A stretch of 64,000 bases of DNA from an uncultured Campylobacter sp. (GTDB lineage Bacteria; Campylobacterota; Campylobacteria; Campylobacterales; Campylobacteraceae): contig NZ_CALHGM010000031.1 of NCBI RefSeq assembly GCF_938030145.1, positions 46,340 through 110,339 of the forward strand. Direction: 5' to 3'. Under the pieces are notes generated by a model. It saw only the letters and a list, made by a program, of their open reading frames with translations. It did not search any database and was not told where the DNA came from. The position numbers were made by a program, and so were the translations under genes. Shown here one piece after another: positions 23,079-32,476 of this stretch (the first letter of the stretch is position 1; every line of letters begins with the position of its first letter).

Positions 23079-24259
23079 AAAAGCCCCCTGCCGACTAGAT
23101 TTTTTCGGAATTTCCACAGCCCGCGCGCCGCAGCGATCTCGTCTGCGTCCACTTCGCACATCAGCACGCCCTCTTCGTTTTTCAGCTCGTTTGCGATCTC
23201 GCCGCCGGGGGTTACGACGAAGCTCTCGCCGTAAAATTTAAACTCGCTCTCGCCGAATTTTGCCTCGCCGATGCGGTTGGCGCGGATGACGTAGAGCGAG
23301 TTCGTAAACGCGCGCATCTTCAAAAGCTCGCGCCAGCGTCCGCCGCTTTCGAAGGTCGAGGCGCACGGCACGAGCACGCAGCCGACGTTTTTTTGCATAA
23401 AATAGCGCCAAAATACGTCAAAATGCGCCTCATAGCCGAAGCAGACGCCGAATTTCACGCCGCCCTCGCTAAAGATCATCGGCGAAATTTTACCGATTTT
23501 GCGGCTTTTGCGGTTGGCGAAAAAGCCCTCCTCGTTCCAGTGCGGATAATCCATCAGTATATTTTGATCGTAAAATTTCACCTCCGAGGGCGAAAATTTC
23601 GCGCAGGATTTCACCCAGATAGGCTCGTTTTCGCTCGCGCAAAAGATCTCCTCTTCGCTCGCATCTTTTTGGCTCTCGGCTTTTAAATTTGAAGCGTTCG
23701 AGTTACTTGGGATCGAAGCGCTTGAATTTAAACCGTCTGCGGAATTTGCGGCTTTTAAATTTAAAGCGTGCGCGCCGCAGGAATTTAAGCCGCCTTTGGA
23801 ACTCTGTTCGTTTTTGGAATTTAAAGCGCCTTTAGAATTTGAACTATCGTTGGAATTTAAATCGCTCTTGGAATTTGGCTCGCCTTTGCAACCGGGCTCA
23901 CTTTTAAGGCTTAAGGAATTTTCGCCGCCGCCGCCGTTGCCGCGCGCGCTTTTTTGAGCCGCGCCGCCGAAAATGCCCGCCTGCCTCAAAATCGCGCCGC
24001 TAGCGGCTCTGATTATCGGTGCTACGATATGTAGGTCGTATTTAGCGGCCAGCCGCGCCATCAGCTCCTGCTTGTGCTCGCTCTGTTCGCAGGCGATAGA
24101 GCGGGGCATCTTTTTAAGCTCGCTAAAGAAGGAATTTAGCTCATATTCGCCCAGCAGCACGATCCGCGCTCCGTTATCTTTGGCGACCTTCATATAGTAA
24201 TCGATCCGATTTTCGCTCATCGAAAGCGTCGGTAGTTGTAAAACGCATACGTTTATCAT
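23075..24259 (-). CDS. Carbon-nitrogen hydrolase (nitrilase superfamily) with a large low-complexity insert
   Basis: A 394-residue amidase or nitrilase-type hydrolase. The catalytic Glu lies in LLGEYELNSFF (~38-41) and the nucleophile in GVCFGYEAHFD (~Cys273). The active-site Lys is probably in the NRKSRKIGK stretch. Residues ~100-207 are an insert rich in N, S, K, G and L, with repeated LNS-, NSK- and SKGG-like units, splitting the fold ahead of the Lys motif; the family is normally near 270 aa. AGGAGG precedes the ATG. The substrate is unknown. A homologue sits at the same place next to guaB in C. jejuni as I recall. Confidence 0.85.
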   Translation of the reverse strand: MINVCVLQLPTLSMSENRIDYYMKVAKDNGARIVLLGEYELNSFFSELKKMPRSIACEQSEHKQELMARLAAKYDLHIVAPIIRAASGAILRQAGIFGGAAQKSARGNGGGGENSLSLKSEPGCKGEPNSKSDLNSNDSSNSKGALNSKNEQSSKGGLNSCGAHALNLKAANSADGLNSSASIPSNSNASNLKAESQKDASEEEIFCASENEPIWVKSCAKFSPSEVKFYDQNILMDYPHWNEEGFFANRKSRKIGKISPMIFSEGGVKFGVCFGYEAHFDVFWRYFMQKNVGCVLVPCASTFESGGRWRELLKMRAFTNSLYVIRANRIGEAKFGESEFKFYGESFVVTPGGEIANELKNEEGVLMCEVDADEIAAARGLWKFRKNLVGRGLL

Positions 24260-24268
24260 CGTCGCCTC

Positions 24269-24454
24269 CTAAGCCTGCTCGGGCGCGTTTATTTCGGTAA
24301 CCTCGAGTTTGGCGTTTTCTAAAATTTCCTTCGCCTCTTTTAGCAGCGCCACGCCCTGCTTATACAGTTTCACGCTCTCTTCTAGGCTCAGATCCTTGTC
24401 GTTTAAGCTTTTTAAAAGCGCGTTAATCTTCTCCATTTTTTCCTCAAAACTCAT
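24269..24454 (-). CDS. xseB: Exodeoxyribonuclease VII small subunit
   Basis: A 61-residue all-helical protein, the small subunit that binds the XseA catalytic subunit in a nuclease acting on single-stranded DNA. MSFEEKMEKINALL, then LSLEESVKLYKQGVALLKEAKEIL, is the textbook XseB pattern. It overlaps the metX end by 11 nt and is followed by the C-N hydrolase after 9 nt. xseA is not in the window. Confidence 0.9.
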   Translation of the reverse strand: MSFEEKMEKINALLKSLNDKDLSLEESVKLYKQGVALLKEAKEILENAKLEVTEINAPEQA

Positions 24455-25550
24455 CTAAAATCCTTTTTATGATGTAATCAAATTTTTCTATCTCGACCAA
24501 AAACGCGTCGTGTCCGTAGTCGCTATCGATCTGCGCGTAGCTCGTGCGATCCTTTTTGCCCAGATCGCTCATCGCATCGTAAATTTCTTTCATCAGCTCA
24601 GGCGGAAAGAGCACGTCGCCTTTGAAAGAGATGAGGTGCAGGCGCGATCTGATCTGCGCGCAGGCGTTTTTGAGATTGCCGTAGTGGCGCGTGCAATCAA
24701 ATATATTCATCATCTTGGCGATGTAGAGATAACACAGCGGATCGAACCTGCGCGCGAAATTTTCGCCGTTGTATTCAAGGTAGCGATCGACCTGAAAGCG
24801 TCCGTTGATCTCGTAAAGACCGTCGGTTTCAACGTAGTTGCGCCCAAATTTTTCCTGCATCGAGCTTGGGCTTAAAAAACTTATATGCCCCGCCATGCGC
24901 CCCACCGCCATGCCGTCAAGCCCGCGCTCGGCGATCAGATTTTTATCGTAGTTGCCGTTTTTAAAGCTTGGATCGCGCAAGATGGCCTCGGTCGCGATCT
25001 TATTAAATGCGATCGCCCAAGGCTGCGTAGCGTATGTGCTTGCGAGTACGAAAATTTCATCCGCAAATTCGGGATATTCGATCGCGTAGCACAGCGCCTG
25101 CATGCCGCCCAGACTGCCGCCGATAACGGCGCGGGCGCGCGAAATACCTAGGCGCTTTAAAAGCATCATCTGCGCGCGCACGACGTCCGAGACGACCACT
25201 ACAGGAAAGCGCAAGCGGTACTCGCGGCCGCTGCTTTCATCGACGTCGAGCGGGCAGGTAGAGCCAAACGGCGAAGCCAGGATATTTATGCAGATGACGA
25301 AAAATTTTGTCGTATCGACCGCTTTATGATCGCCGATGAGCCCGTCCCACCAGCCCGGCTTAACGTCGCCTTCGTAAAGTCCCGCGGCGTGCGCGGAGCC
25401 GGTTAAGGCGTGGCAGATGACGATAACGTTTGATTTGTCTCGGTTTAGCTCGCCGTAGGTTTCATAGGCGAGCTTGAAGTTGGAAAAGACGCGGCCGCTC
25501 TCCAGATAGAGCGGCTCGTCGAAATTTTGAATTTTGCTTTGAAGGATCAC
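24444..25550 (-). CDS. metX: Homoserine O-acetyltransferase
   Basis: An alpha/beta-hydrolase that acylates homoserine for methionine synthesis. It is 368 aa. The nucleophile elbow GGSLGGMQAL is at about 150. The acid DVLFPPELM and the C-terminal His in DYGHDAFLVE complete the triad. SAHAAG and KPGWWDGLIG are family motifs. The start overlaps the guaB stop by 4 nt. Succinyl-transfer activity instead of acetyl transfer cannot be excluded from sequence alone. Confidence 0.93.
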   Translation of the reverse strand: MILQSKIQNFDEPLYLESGRVFSNFKLAYETYGELNRDKSNVIVICHALTGSAHAAGLYEGDVKPGWWDGLIGDHKAVDTTKFFVICINILASPFGSTCPLDVDESSGREYRLRFPVVVVSDVVRAQMMLLKRLGISRARAVIGGSLGGMQALCYAIEYPEFADEIFVLASTYATQPWAIAFNKIATEAILRDPSFKNGNYDKNLIAERGLDGMAVGRMAGHISFLSPSSMQEKFGRNYVETDGLYEINGRFQVDRYLEYNGENFARRFDPLCYLYIAKMMNIFDCTRHYGNLKNACAQIRSRLHLISFKGDVLFPPELMKEIYDAMSDLGKKDRTSYAQIDSDYGHDAFLVEIEKFDYIIKRILDEF

Positions 25551-26998
25551 TGATTTACTCGGTAATTCGGCGCTTCCTGCGTGATGATGACGTCGTGGAC
25601 GTGGCTTTCTTTAAGACCTGCGCTCGTGATCTCGACAAATTCCGCCTTTTGCTGAAAGGTCGCGATGTCCTTGCTGCCGCAGTATCCCATCGAGCTTCGC
25701 AAGCCGCCTAGCAGTTGAAAGATCACGTCTTTTAACATACCCGCGTAAGGCACGCGTCCCTCGACGCCCTCGGGCACGAGCTTTTCTTTTGCGGTGCCGT
25801 CTTGAAAGTAGCGATCCGAGCTTCCCTTATGCATCGCCGCTAAGGAACCCATGCCGCGGTAGGTTTTGTACTGGCGACCCTGAAACGTAATGAGCTCGCC
25901 CGGGGTTTCGTAGCAGCCTGCTAGCAGGCTTCCCATCATCACCGAGCTTGCGCCCGCGGCTAGGGCTTTGGCGATGTCGCCCGAGTATTTGATGCCGCCG
26001 TCTGCGATGATCGGAATTCCAAATTTAGCCGCCTCGATCGCGCAATCGTTGATCGCGGTAAATTGCGGCACGCCCACGCCCGCTACGATGCGGGTAGTGC
26101 AGATCGAGCCCGGACCGATGCCTACTTTAATCGCGTCGGCTCCTGCGTTTGCGATATCTTTTATGCTGGCAGGGTTTGCGACGTTTCCGACTACTACGTC
26201 GACGTCAAAATTTCGCTTCAGCTCCTTAAGCGTGTCGATAATGCCTTTGGAGTGTCCGTGCGCAGAGTCCATCACAAGCGCATCTACGCCCGCTTTGACG
26301 AGAGCTTCGGCTCTTTGCAGATGGCCTACGCCAATCGCCGCGGCGACGCGAAGACGGCCGAATTTGTCTTTATTGGCGCTTGGATATTCGATGCGCTTTT
26401 TAAGGTCTTTAATCGTAATAAGCCCCTCTAAATGGCCGTTTGCATCGATTATCGGAAGCTTTTCTACCTTATTGTTTCTAAAAATTTTCTCCGCATCATC
26501 AAGCGTGCAACCCTTTGGAGCGGTAATTAGCGGAGCTTTGGTCATCTTTTCGCCCACAAGTGCGGCGGTGTCGGTTTCAAAGCGCAGATCGCGATTAGTT
26601 AAAATTCCGATTAGCACGCCGTTGTCGTCGATAACGGGAATGCCGCTAATATGGTACTCGCTCATCAGATCGAGCGCGTCTTTGATCGTGGCGTCCGCCT
26701 TGATCGAGATAGGGTCGATAATGACGCCGCTTTCGCTCTTTTTTACGCGGCGAACCATCTTGGCTTGGGAGTCCTCGTCCATATTTTTATGGATCACGCC
26801 GATGCCGCCGAGGCGCGCCATCATTATCGCGGTGCGGTACTCGGTGACCGTATCCATCGCAGCACTCACGAGAGGGGTATTTAGTGTGATATTTTTCGTA
26901 AAACTCGTGCTGATATCGACCTCTTTGGGTAAAATTTCAGAGTATTGCGGTACCAACAAAACATCCTCGAAGGTCAGAGCCTTTTTGACGATCTTCAT
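25547..26998 (-). CDS. guaB: Inosine-5'-monophosphate dehydrogenase
   Basis: It converts IMP to XMP in GTP synthesis. It is 483 aa. A TIM barrel is interrupted by two CBS domains at about 95-205. The catalytic Cys is in the loop GIGPGSICTTR, and GMGSLAAM plus the C-terminal flap are present. It starts 2 nt after gatA. A 368-codon open frame on the opposite strand (25968-27074) is only the antisense shadow of this gene. Confidence 0.97.
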   Translation of the reverse strand: MKIVKKALTFEDVLLVPQYSEILPKEVDISTSFTKNITLNTPLVSAAMDTVTEYRTAIMMARLGGIGVIHKNMDEDSQAKMVRRVKKSESGVIIDPISIKADATIKDALDLMSEYHISGIPVIDDNGVLIGILTNRDLRFETDTAALVGEKMTKAPLITAPKGCTLDDAEKIFRNNKVEKLPIIDANGHLEGLITIKDLKKRIEYPSANKDKFGRLRVAAAIGVGHLQRAEALVKAGVDALVMDSAHGHSKGIIDTLKELKRNFDVDVVVGNVANPASIKDIANAGADAIKVGIGPGSICTTRIVAGVGVPQFTAINDCAIEAAKFGIPIIADGGIKYSGDIAKALAAGASSVMMGSLLAGCYETPGELITFQGRQYKTYRGMGSLAAMHKGSSDRYFQDGTAKEKLVPEGVEGRVPYAGMLKDVIFQLLGGLRSSMGYCGSKDIATFQQKAEFVEITSAGLKESHVHDVIITQEAPNYRVNQ

Positions 26999-27000
26999 AC

Positions 27001-28359
27001 TTATCCTTTCACGATTTTTTCTAAACTCAAGCCGCCGTCCAGCACCGTTTGTTCATCGTAGGCGCGCCCGATAAGCTGCGCGCTGATATTAAGAGCCTCT
27101 TTATTTTTCGCTACCGGCACGGAGATCGCGGGAAGCCCCGCTAAATTTACGCCGATCGTGTAGATGTCGCTAAGATACGCGCGAAGCGGATCGCTAAGCT
27201 CGCCGAATTTATACGCCACGCCCGGCGCGATCGGCATAAAGATCAAATCGGCGTCTTTTAAAATTTCCTCATATTCGCTTTTGATGAAAGCCCTTGCTTT
27301 CTGTGCCTTGATGTAATACGCGTCGTAGTAGCCGCTGCTTAGCACGAAGGTGCCTAGAAGCATACGGCGCTTGACCTCGTCGCCGAAGCCTTCGCCGCGG
27401 GTGTTAGCGTAGAGCTCTTTTAAATTTAGAGCCTTCGCGCGGTTTCCGTAGCGCACGCCGTCGTAGCGACTTAAATTTGCGCTAGCCTCGGCGGTCGCGA
27501 TGATGTAGTAGGTCGCGATGTCGTATTTGGAGCTGCAAAGATCGCGATAAACGATCTCGTGTCCGAATGATTTTAGTTTTTCTATGGTTAAATTCAGAGC
27601 CTCTTTGACCTGCTGCGAGGCTTCGTCGATATAATTTTTTATAACGGCGATCTTAAGCTTGCGATCGGCGTTTAGCTTATCCGCGGTGCTTTCGTAAGTG
27701 CCTGCGTAGCTCGTGCTGTCCATCTCGTCGCGGCCTGCGATGATGTCGTATAAAATCGCCGCGTCCTCGACGCTGCGCGTGATCGGTCCTATCTGATCGA
27801 GGCTGCTCGAATACGCCGCAAGCCCGTAGCGACTAACCCTGCCGTAGCTCGGCTTAAAGCCTACACAGCCGCAAAATGCCGCCGGCTGGCGGATAGAGCC
27901 GCCCGTATCGCTTCCGAGTGCAGCTACGGCGATATTCGCCGCTACGGCAGCCGCGCTTCCGCCGCTACTGCCGCCTGGTACGCGCGAGTGATCGGTTGGA
28001 TTGAGAGTTTTGCCGTAGAATGAGCTTTCGGTAGTACTTCCCATCGCAAACTCATCCATATTCGTCCGCCCAAATGGCGCCAAACCGCGCTCGCGTAGCT
28101 TTTTGATCACCGTCGCGTCGTATGGCGCAACATATCCTTGCAAAATTTTACTCGCCGAGGTGACGCTCCAATCTTTTACCTGAATGTTATCTTTGATCGC
28201 GATCGGCACGCCCTCGCCGCTGACGTTTAGAGCCTCGCCCGTAAGCTGCTCGACGTAGGCGCCAAGCTCCTTAGTTTTTAAAATTTTATCCTTTAGCTCC
28301 GCTCTAAGCGCCGAAATTTCATCCGCGCTCAGCTTTAGAGCCTCTTTCAAACTTATCAT
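27001..28359 (-). CDS. gatA: Glutamyl/aspartyl-tRNA amidotransferase subunit A
   Basis: The glutaminase-amidase subunit of GatCAB, which makes Gln-tRNA and Asn-tRNA by transamidation. It is 452 aa. The amidase-signature triad is visible: Lys in IAIKDNI, the Gly/Ser-rich GGSSGGSAAAVAA and the nucleophile Ser in GSDTGGSIRQPA. The ATG overlaps the stop of the small membrane ORF upstream (ATGA). Subunits B and C lie elsewhere. Confidence 0.96.
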   Translation of the reverse strand: MISLKEALKLSADEISALRAELKDKILKTKELGAYVEQLTGEALNVSGEGVPIAIKDNIQVKDWSVTSASKILQGYVAPYDATVIKKLRERGLAPFGRTNMDEFAMGSTTESSFYGKTLNPTDHSRVPGGSSGGSAAAVAANIAVAALGSDTGGSIRQPAAFCGCVGFKPSYGRVSRYGLAAYSSSLDQIGPITRSVEDAAILYDIIAGRDEMDSTSYAGTYESTADKLNADRKLKIAVIKNYIDEASQQVKEALNLTIEKLKSFGHEIVYRDLCSSKYDIATYYIIATAEASANLSRYDGVRYGNRAKALNLKELYANTRGEGFGDEVKRRMLLGTFVLSSGYYDAYYIKAQKARAFIKSEYEEILKDADLIFMPIAPGVAYKFGELSDPLRAYLSDIYTIGVNLAGLPAISVPVAKNKEALNISAQLIGRAYDEQTVLDGGLSLEKIVKG

Positions 28360-28466
28360 CTGCCATCCTTAAATTTATTCACGAAATAGATCCCCACGCC
28401 CGTCGCTACGCAGATCAGCGCGATCGTAAAAAATACGAAGCCGAGACTTATGGGGCTAGCGAGCAT
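28356..28466 (-). CDS. 36-residue single-helix membrane peptide between ileS and gatA
   Basis: The sequence reads MLASPISLGF, then a hydrophobic stretch VFFTIALICVATGVGIYFV, ending NKFKDGR. It therefore has one transmembrane helix with a positively charged tail. The start lies inside the last codons of ileS (11-nt overlap) and its TGA overlaps the gatA ATG, so translation is coupled on both sides. I recall a similarly placed small membrane ORF in C. jejuni (Cj1060c). Conservation of such a short ORF in this slot suggests it is real. Function unknown. Confidence 0.72.
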   Translation of the reverse strand: MLASPISLGFVFFTIALICVATGVGIYFVNKFKDGR

Positions 28467-31215
28467 GCATGACCTTCGCGCAGCGCGGGCAGAGCTCATC
28501 CGGCTCTTTTGCGTTAAATTTCCAGCATCTAGGGCATTTGTGTTTAGAGGATTTTACGAGGCGGAAAATTTCGTCATTTATCTTAAACTCCGCCAGAGCC
28601 TCATCGCTTTGCAGAGTGTCCACGTCGCTTACCATGAACCAATCCGCCACGCCTAGGATGTCGTTTGATAAAATTTCGTTCGAGCTCGTCTGCAAAACCA
28701 GCTCAAGCGTCGATTTGATGATCTTGTCCTTTTTCAGCGCATCGATAAGCTCGAAAAATTTCTCTCTCGATTTGATTAGAATTTCGTCGAATTCTAGAAA
28801 ATCGTCAAATTCTATCGGCTTATATGTCAGATCGAAAACGTCTTCTTTGCCCTCTTTAATGATTTGCGGCGCAAATTCCATCACTTCGTCGATCGTGTAG
28901 GTTAGCGTAGGTGCGATCAGAGGCAGCAGCGCTCGCGTGATCAGAGCGATCGCACTTTGCGCGCTTCTGCGGCGCGGTTCGTCGGGTGCGTCGCAGTAGA
29001 GTCTGTCTTTGCAGATATCAAGATAAATTCCGCTCAGATCGGCGCTTAAGAAATTTAGCAAGGCGTTGAAGCCTTTTGAAAAATCGTAGTTTCTAAACGC
29101 CGCTTCCGCGCCTGCAAAGGCGTTTGCCGCGCGCGTTAGGATCCAGCGGTCAAGCCGCGTAAAATTACTCGTCTCGATCTCATTTAAATCACTGGTGCTT
29201 GCGAGCAGAAATCTTATAGTATTTCGGATCTTGCGGTACTGCTCGCTTACCTGCTTTAGGATATTGTCGCTGATCTTCAGATCGGTCGAATAATCGCTCA
29301 TCGCGACCCAAAGGCGCAAAATTTCCACACCGTGGCTCTTTGCGACCTCTTGCGGATAGACGACGTTTCCGACGGACTTGCTCATCTTTTGACCCTTCTC
29401 ATCGACGGTAAATCCGTGCGTGAGGATGCTTTTGTACGGCGCGCATTCGTTGATCGCGCAGCTTAGAAGCAGTGAGCTTTGAAACCAGCCGCGGTGTTGG
29501 TCGCTGCCCTCAAGATACATATCCGCAGGGAATTTGCCCGCATCATAGGCGCCGCTTTGTAGTACCGCCTTCCACGTCGAGCCGCTATCGAACCAAACGT
29601 CTAAGATATCCATTACTTTTTCTAAATTTTCGGGCCTATAGCCGCTGTCTTGCGGTAAGAGCTCCGAAATTTCCATCTGCCACCAAGCATCCGCGCCCTT
29701 AGCCTTAAAAATTTCGTAGATATTATTTAAAATTTTTTCATCAAAAATCGGCTCTTTGGTGCTTTTGTCGCGGAAAAATGCGATCGGCACGCCCCAATCT
29801 CTCTGGCGCGAGATACACCAATCGGGGCGGTTTTCTATCATCGAGGTAAGGCGGTTGATGCCGCTTTGCGGATAAAATTTAACCTTGCCGATCTGCTCTA
29901 GCGCTACCTGACGCAGCGTCTTGCCGCTAGGCATTGGCTCGTCCATCGCGATAAACCACTGCTTCGTTGCGCGGTAGATCACCGGCTTGTGCGTGCGCCA
30001 GCAGTGTGGATAGGAGTGGACGAATTTGCCGGATTTGATAAGCGCGGGGCCTAGAAGCTCTAAAATTTTCTCGTTCGCTTTGAAAATATGCATCCCCACG
30101 AGCTCATCTACGACGTCTGCGCGGAAGAGTTTTTTGGTTTTAAGAGTTTGATCGAAACAGCCGCCCTCATCCACGGGCATGATCACCTCGATGCCGTATT
30201 TAAGCCCTACGAAATAATCGTCCTCGCCGTGTCCCGGAGCCGTATGCACGAGCCCGGTGCCGCCGTCCATCAGGACGTGCTCGCCGAGGATAAATTTTGA
30301 AGCTCTATCGTTTAGCGGATTGATCGCGTTTAGACCCTCAAGCTCGGCGGCCCCAAATTCTTTTACGATCTCGCCCTTGGTGATGCCCAGGCTTACGAGG
30401 CTTTCGACTAGAGGTTTTGCAAGGATCAAATTTTCGCTCGTCAGCGCGTAAATTTCATTCGGGTTCAAAGATATCGCGCCGTTTGCAGGCAGCGTCCAAG
30501 GCGTGGTCGTCCAGATGACCGCTTTAGCGCCTTTAGCGCCGATTTTAGCGTTTGCTTCACTGCTTAGATCGAACGCCACGAAGATCGAGTAGTCCTCTTT
30601 GTCTTTGTATTCAACCTCGGCTTCTGCGAGCGCGCTTTTTGCCGCCCAGCTCCAAAACACGGGCTTACTTCGCTCGATTAAAATTCCTTTTTTAGCGATC
30701 TGACAGAGCGCCTTGTAAATTTCAGCTTCAAATTCAAATTTTAGCGTCAGATACGGATCATCCCAGTCGCCCAAAATCCCCATATCTTTAAATTCATTGC
30801 GCTGCACGTCGATGAACTCTTTGGCGTGCTGTCTGCAAAGCTCGCGGATCTGCACTTTTGAAAGCGATTTTTTCTGCTCACCTAGTTTGATCTCTACTTG
30901 CTGCTCGATCGGCAGGCCGTGGCAGTCCCAGCCCGGTACGTAGCGGATCTCCTCGCCGAAGAAATAATGGGTTTTGGTGATGATGTCTTTTAAAATTTTA
31001 TTCAGCGCATGGCCGATGTGGAGGTGTCCGTTAGCATACGGCGGGCCGTCGTGGATATTAAAGCTAACGCTTGCGCCCTTGCGTTTAGCCTTCATCTTTT
31101 CGTAAATTTTACGCTCATCGTACCATGCCTTAAATCGCGCAGGTTCGTTTTGAGGTAGCGCGCCTCGCATCGCAAAATCCGTAGTAGGAAGAAAGAGAGT
31201 ATCTTTGTAGTCCAT
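28456..31215 (-). CDS. ileS: Isoleucyl-tRNA synthetase
   Basis: A class I synthetase of 919 aa. The chosen ATG (31213-31215) has AAAGG 7 nt upstream; an in-frame ATG 15 codons earlier lacks a site. The HIGH motif is in HLHIGHALN and the KMSKS loop in GQKMSKSVGN. The CP1 editing domain lies between them. A C-terminal zinc finger is formed by CPRCW and CPRC. It heads the eight-gene minus-strand operon and is divergent from cinA. Confidence 0.97.
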   Translation of the reverse strand: MDYKDTLFLPTTDFAMRGALPQNEPARFKAWYDERKIYEKMKAKRKGASVSFNIHDGPPYANGHLHIGHALNKILKDIITKTHYFFGEEIRYVPGWDCHGLPIEQQVEIKLGEQKKSLSKVQIRELCRQHAKEFIDVQRNEFKDMGILGDWDDPYLTLKFEFEAEIYKALCQIAKKGILIERSKPVFWSWAAKSALAEAEVEYKDKEDYSIFVAFDLSSEANAKIGAKGAKAVIWTTTPWTLPANGAISLNPNEIYALTSENLILAKPLVESLVSLGITKGEIVKEFGAAELEGLNAINPLNDRASKFILGEHVLMDGGTGLVHTAPGHGEDDYFVGLKYGIEVIMPVDEGGCFDQTLKTKKLFRADVVDELVGMHIFKANEKILELLGPALIKSGKFVHSYPHCWRTHKPVIYRATKQWFIAMDEPMPSGKTLRQVALEQIGKVKFYPQSGINRLTSMIENRPDWCISRQRDWGVPIAFFRDKSTKEPIFDEKILNNIYEIFKAKGADAWWQMEISELLPQDSGYRPENLEKVMDILDVWFDSGSTWKAVLQSGAYDAGKFPADMYLEGSDQHRGWFQSSLLLSCAINECAPYKSILTHGFTVDEKGQKMSKSVGNVVYPQEVAKSHGVEILRLWVAMSDYSTDLKISDNILKQVSEQYRKIRNTIRFLLASTSDLNEIETSNFTRLDRWILTRAANAFAGAEAAFRNYDFSKGFNALLNFLSADLSGIYLDICKDRLYCDAPDEPRRRSAQSAIALITRALLPLIAPTLTYTIDEVMEFAPQIIKEGKEDVFDLTYKPIEFDDFLEFDEILIKSREKFFELIDALKKDKIIKSTLELVLQTSSNEILSNDILGVADWFMVSDVDTLQSDEALAEFKINDEIFRLVKSSKHKCPRCWKFNAKEPDELCPRCAKVMHAR

Positions 31216-31302
31216 ATTTGTACCTTTTCGTGTCTTAAAAAATTTGTGAAGTTTATCCAAAACGCCATTAAAAAGCTCTGAAAGAGCAGTCTGCGTTTAT
31301 GC

Positions 31303-31308
31303 TATAAT
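31303..31308 (+). promoter_or_regulatory. -10 box (TATAAT) before cinA
   Basis: GCTATAATGTGCG lies 25 nt before the cinA start, in the divergent ileS/cinA region. The -35 region is not clear, as is usual for Campylobacter. Confidence 0.5.
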
Positions 31309-31333
31309 GTGCGAAAATTTAATGAGGGTCTTT

Positions 31334-32464
31334 ATGAAAAATATCATCCTTGTAATAGGCGAGGAGATCCGCTACGACGCGGCCTTGATGAGCTATATTT
31401 CTCGCAGCTACGAACGTGTTTTTGGGCGGATGGACGATCTGAAATTCTTAAGCGAAAACGATAAGGTTTTGCCCTTCGCGCTTGAAAAGATGATCGATTC
31501 GTACGATTTTATCACGATCTTTGCGGCAAACTCCGCCTACGCGGTCGTCGGTAAAATTTTATCGACGCTCTCTTTCGATTCGCTCGAGCTGAAAAACGGA
31601 GAAACCTTGGCGCCCTCGATGGCGCGCACGGTGGCGAAAAACAGCTTCCTGCTAAACGTCAGAGGTTGCTCGGTAAACGTGATCAAGGCGCTTTGCTTGC
31701 AAAGCCTGCCGCCGATCCTCCAAGACGCGCCGAACGCGGGCGAGAGCTTCTATATTTTTGATTGCGAATACGAAAACGTAAAGCAGCGCCTAGAAAGCCT
31801 TGCGATCAGCTATAAAATTTCGCTTACGATCAGCAGACCCAGCTCTTTTTTGCTACTCGTGCGCGCCAGTGCGATGAAATTCGGAGCGCTGGATGCGTTT
31901 TTACAAAGCGTCGGCAAGTATTATGAGAGCTGCTACATCGAAGGCGGCGATTTTATGGGCTTTGTGGTGGATAGGCTGCGCGAAATAGGCGCTAAGATCA
32001 CCTTTGCCGAAAGTTGTACCGCAGGGCTCATCGCCGCAAAATTCGGCGCGATCGCGGGCGTGAGCGACGTTTTCGACGGCTCGCTCGTAAGCTACGCCAA
32101 TGAGATAAAAAATCTCTGGCTCAACGTGAGCGAAGATACGCTCGCTCGCTACGGCGCGGTAAGCGCGCAGACCGTGGGCGAGATGCTGGAGGGCGCGCTG
32201 CAAAGCAGCGGGGCAAGCTTTGCTCTTGCGGTAAGTGGTATCGCGGGCCCCGGCGGCGGAAGCGCGCAAAAGCCCGTAGGGACGGTCTTTATCGGCGCGA
32301 AGGAGCAGGGCGGTAAACAGATCGTCGGGGAATTTCATCTAAATGGCGATCGAAACTACATCCGCGAACAGAGTGCCGATATCGCTATCTGCTTGCTTTT
32401 GAAGCTTAGAAGCGATCTGTTTTTCGGGCGGCTTCCAAGCGCGATTGCAAGGGATGAAATTTAA
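31334..32464 (+). CDS. CinA-family protein (NMN amidohydrolase-type C-terminal domain)
   Basis: 376 aa. The C-terminal domain (from about residue 205) has the CinA/PncC signature ESCTAGLIAAKFGAIAGVSDVF and SGIAGPGGGSAQKPVGTV, linked in other bacteria to nicotinamide mononucleotide deamidation. The N-terminal ~200 residues only loosely resemble the molybdopterin-binding (MoCF) domain of full CinA and lack its clear motifs. GAGGG precedes the ATG at 31334. It is probably followed by the lipoprotein gene 12 nt downstream in one transcript. Confidence 0.85.
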   Translation: MKNIILVIGEEIRYDAALMSYISRSYERVFGRMDDLKFLSENDKVLPFALEKMIDSYDFITIFAANSAYAVVGKILSTLSFDSLELKNGETLAPSMARTVAKNSFLLNVRGCSVNVIKALCLQSLPPILQDAPNAGESFYIFDCEYENVKQRLESLAISYKISLTISRPSSFLLLVRASAMKFGALDAFLQSVGKYYESCYIEGGDFMGFVVDRLREIGAKITFAESCTAGLIAAKFGAIAGVSDVFDGSLVSYANEIKNLWLNVSEDTLARYGAVSAQTVGEMLEGALQSSGASFALAVSGIAGPGGGSAQKPVGTVFIGAKEQGGKQIVGEFHLNGDRNYIREQSADIAICLLLKLRSDLFFGRLPSAIARDEI

Positions 32465-32476
32465 AAGGAGCGGATT

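Noticed and set aside
25968..27074. A 368-codon open frame on the plus strand opposite guaB
   Set aside because: It lies wholly over a clearly functional IMP dehydrogenase and the gatA end. Its composition follows the antisense of those codons, with no family motif and no ribosome site.
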